Shown piece by piece: positions 42,761-43,656 of a stretch of 43,656 nt of DNA. Numbering within the stretch: the stretch's first letter is position 1; every line of letters starts with the position of its first letter. The position numbers and the translations under genes were made by a program. The DNA comes from Bryobacterales bacterium. GTDB lineage: Bacteria; Acidobacteriota; Terriglobia; Bryobacterales; Bryobacteraceae. The notes beneath the pieces were generated by a model. The model saw nothing but the letters and a program-made list of their open reading frames with translations, did no database searches and was not told the DNA's origin. The stretch spans positions 538 to 44,193 of the forward strand of contig PKYZ01000669.1 in the NCBI GenBank assembly GCA_003132865.1. The letters are read 5' to 3'.

Positions 42761-42924
42761 CAAGGGAGCGTGGCCTCAACTTCCGGAGGATCTTCGTCCA
42801 CGAATGGCGCCAAAGAAATCGGCGCATCCCAGGTTGGCGAGTACTCGAAGTCCACCACCCGCAGCGGGTTGCGCCGGGCCGTGTCCAGGAAATCGCGGTC
42901 GGCTTGGTCGAGGTCTTTGCTCAC
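42760..42924 (-). CDS. Small acidic protein with GTG start
   Basis: The 54-residue product starts at a GTG overlapping the preceding TGA (GTGA); a longer in-frame ATG lies inside the neighbour. It begins with a charged helix (VSKDLDQADRDFLDTA) and ends in an acidic, Pro-rich tail. Unknown function. Confidence 0.5.
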   Translation of the reverse strand: MSKDLDQADRDFLDTARRNPLRVVDFEYSPTWDAPISLAPFVDEDPPEVEATLP

Positions 42925-43217
42925 GTGAGGCGATTCCCGTCCAAATCGTAGAGCAGGTAAACGGTACCACGACCCAGTTCTGCGCCATCGATGCATCCAG
43001 CGAAAACCGGCTCAAGTTGGGGGATTCGCCACGCGAAAAGCTTGCCTTGCGAATCGTATGTAGCCACTGCGCTGTCCGGCGGGATCCATTTGTTTTCCAC
43101 CGCACGCCAGTGAAGTTCTGCTTCTTTGGCCTCAAACAGAAACGCCAGTCTCCGCTGCGCTGCCATTATATCGGCCCATTGCTCCAATGTAAAATCGCTG
43201 GGTTTGATTTCTGTCAT
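42921..43217 (-). CDS. Small hypothetical protein
   Basis: The 98-residue product starts at the ATG at 43217, which overlaps the stop of the preceding gene (ATGA). It has a helix (LEQWADIMAAQRRLAFLFEA) followed by strands (AVATYDSQGKLFAWRI). No family recognised. A longer frame upstream is rejected because it lies inside the neighbour. Confidence 0.5.
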   Translation of the reverse strand: MTEIKPSDFTLEQWADIMAAQRRLAFLFEAKEAELHWRAVENKWIPPDSAVATYDSQGKLFAWRIPQLEPVFAGCIDGAELGRGTVYLLYDLDGNRLT

Positions 43218-43459
43218 GCTGTCCCCTGTGGTGTCGGCTGAAACCGCTTGGCCGGGATCGAAGGAATTGCCGCCAAAAACGCTTGCGCCTTGCGATCGCG
43301 CTTGTCCTTCTTCCACCAGGCGCGTGATTTGCCTGCCGGGCGCTTGCGAAGTTCGGCGCTTCTCGCCCAAGCCGTGCCGTCGCGGAATTTGAAGTGCATC
43401 TCGACCTTGCGCTCCGCGCGCATTCGGTTTGCGGCCCTACTCAAGCTTCGTAGATTCAT
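43214..43459 (-). CDS. Small basic protein
   Basis: The 81-residue product is strongly basic (Arg, Lys), with an aromatic centre (RAWWKKDKRD) and no membrane segment. It starts in an ATGA overlap with the previous gene and ends in one with the next. Possible DNA or RNA binding, from charge alone. Confidence 0.5.
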   Translation of the reverse strand: MNLRSLSRAANRMRAERKVEMHFKFRDGTAWARSAELRKRPAGKSRAWWKKDKRDRKAQAFLAAIPSIPAKRFQPTPQGTA

Positions 43460-43635
43460 GCGGTCGCCTTCGATAATGCCACGGCTACCTCAGGTGGACA
43501 GTGACCCTTCATTTGAGCAACTTCGTCATAGACAGGCTGCCAGACTGCCCGCGTGGCGTTCTCGCAGGCCTCCCAAGTTGTCGAACCCGGCAGGATGCCC
43601 ATCTGGATCAGTTTGTCGGCGGCTTCGGGACTCAT
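43456..43635 (-). CDS. Short protein at the right edge
   Basis: A 59-residue ORF from the ATG at 43635; the frame is open to the window end, so it could start further right. The product begins MSPEAADKLIQMGILPG and has mixed charge. Its stop overlaps the next start (ATGA), which supports a real gene. Confidence 0.45.
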   Translation of the reverse strand: MSPEAADKLIQMGILPGSTTWEACENATRAVWQPVYDEVAQMKGHCPPEVAVALSKATA

Positions 43636-43656
43636 GCCGCCAGTGTACGCCGAATC

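Noticed and set aside
1..43656. CRISPR array, tRNA, rRNA, insertion sequence or attachment site
   Set aside because: No evenly spaced short repeats with unique spacers, no cloverleaf, no transposase or integrase, and no flanking direct repeat pair were seen.

Overview
The window is a late (structural) region of a tailed double-stranded DNA phage or prophage. Almost everything lies on the minus strand and reads from right to left. The order is small accessory genes, terminase large subunit, portal, scaffold-like protein, major capsid protein, neck and hub proteins, then internal virion proteins mixed with fibre and beta-helix proteins. I see no sheath, tube or tape-measure gene, and the hub-like protein and Gln/Ala-rich ejection-type proteins fit a short-tailed (podovirus-like) virion. 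No integrase, replication gene, tRNA, rRNA or CRISPR array is visible. The base composition is moderately GC-rich. Nothing identifies the host directly. The Sec-type leaders and Cys-paired extracellular modules suggest a Gram-negative host, and soil Acidobacteriota would be a guess only.

Layout, right to left. 43635-40954: eight to nine very small genes joined by 1-4 nt stop/start overlaps. One is a histidine phosphatase (41644-42360) whose catalytic RHG motif sits at the C-terminus instead of the N-terminus, so it appears circularly permuted. 40954-31108: terminase, two small proteins, a repeat-rich protein, a coiled-coil protein, portal, scaffold-like protein and capsid. A free-standing HNH endonuclease (30404-31081) lies on the opposite strand just after the capsid gene and has its own leaderless-type promoter. 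30353-24037: neck, adaptor, hub and other structural proteins. 24035-1766: a long set of fibre, beta-helix and ejection-type genes.

The most unusual feature is that seven clear cases of the minus-strand genes between 24035 and the left end, plus one weaker one, begin with Sec-type signal peptides (one with a lipobox). These include the beta-helix, repeat-fibre and collagen-like proteins. They also carry regularly spaced cysteine pairs, including a shared C-x7-W-x4-C hairpin in two different proteins. The internal virion-type proteins between them lack leaders. I infer that this phage exports its fibre-like proteins to the oxidising periplasm or cell surface, which is not how tailed-phage fibres usually mature.

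At the left end, four small plus-strand genes (603-1698) interrupt the minus-strand set: an exported Cys-rich protein, a small basic protein, a membrane peptide and a 40-residue zinc-knuckle peptide. This cassette looks like a moron. Its two non-coding segments (433-587 and 1044-1128) hold dense inverted repeats, the first with mutually exclusive helices and a possible pseudoknot, suggesting a structured RNA or regulatory element. Beyond it, a collagen-like fibre gene starts at 414 and runs off the window.
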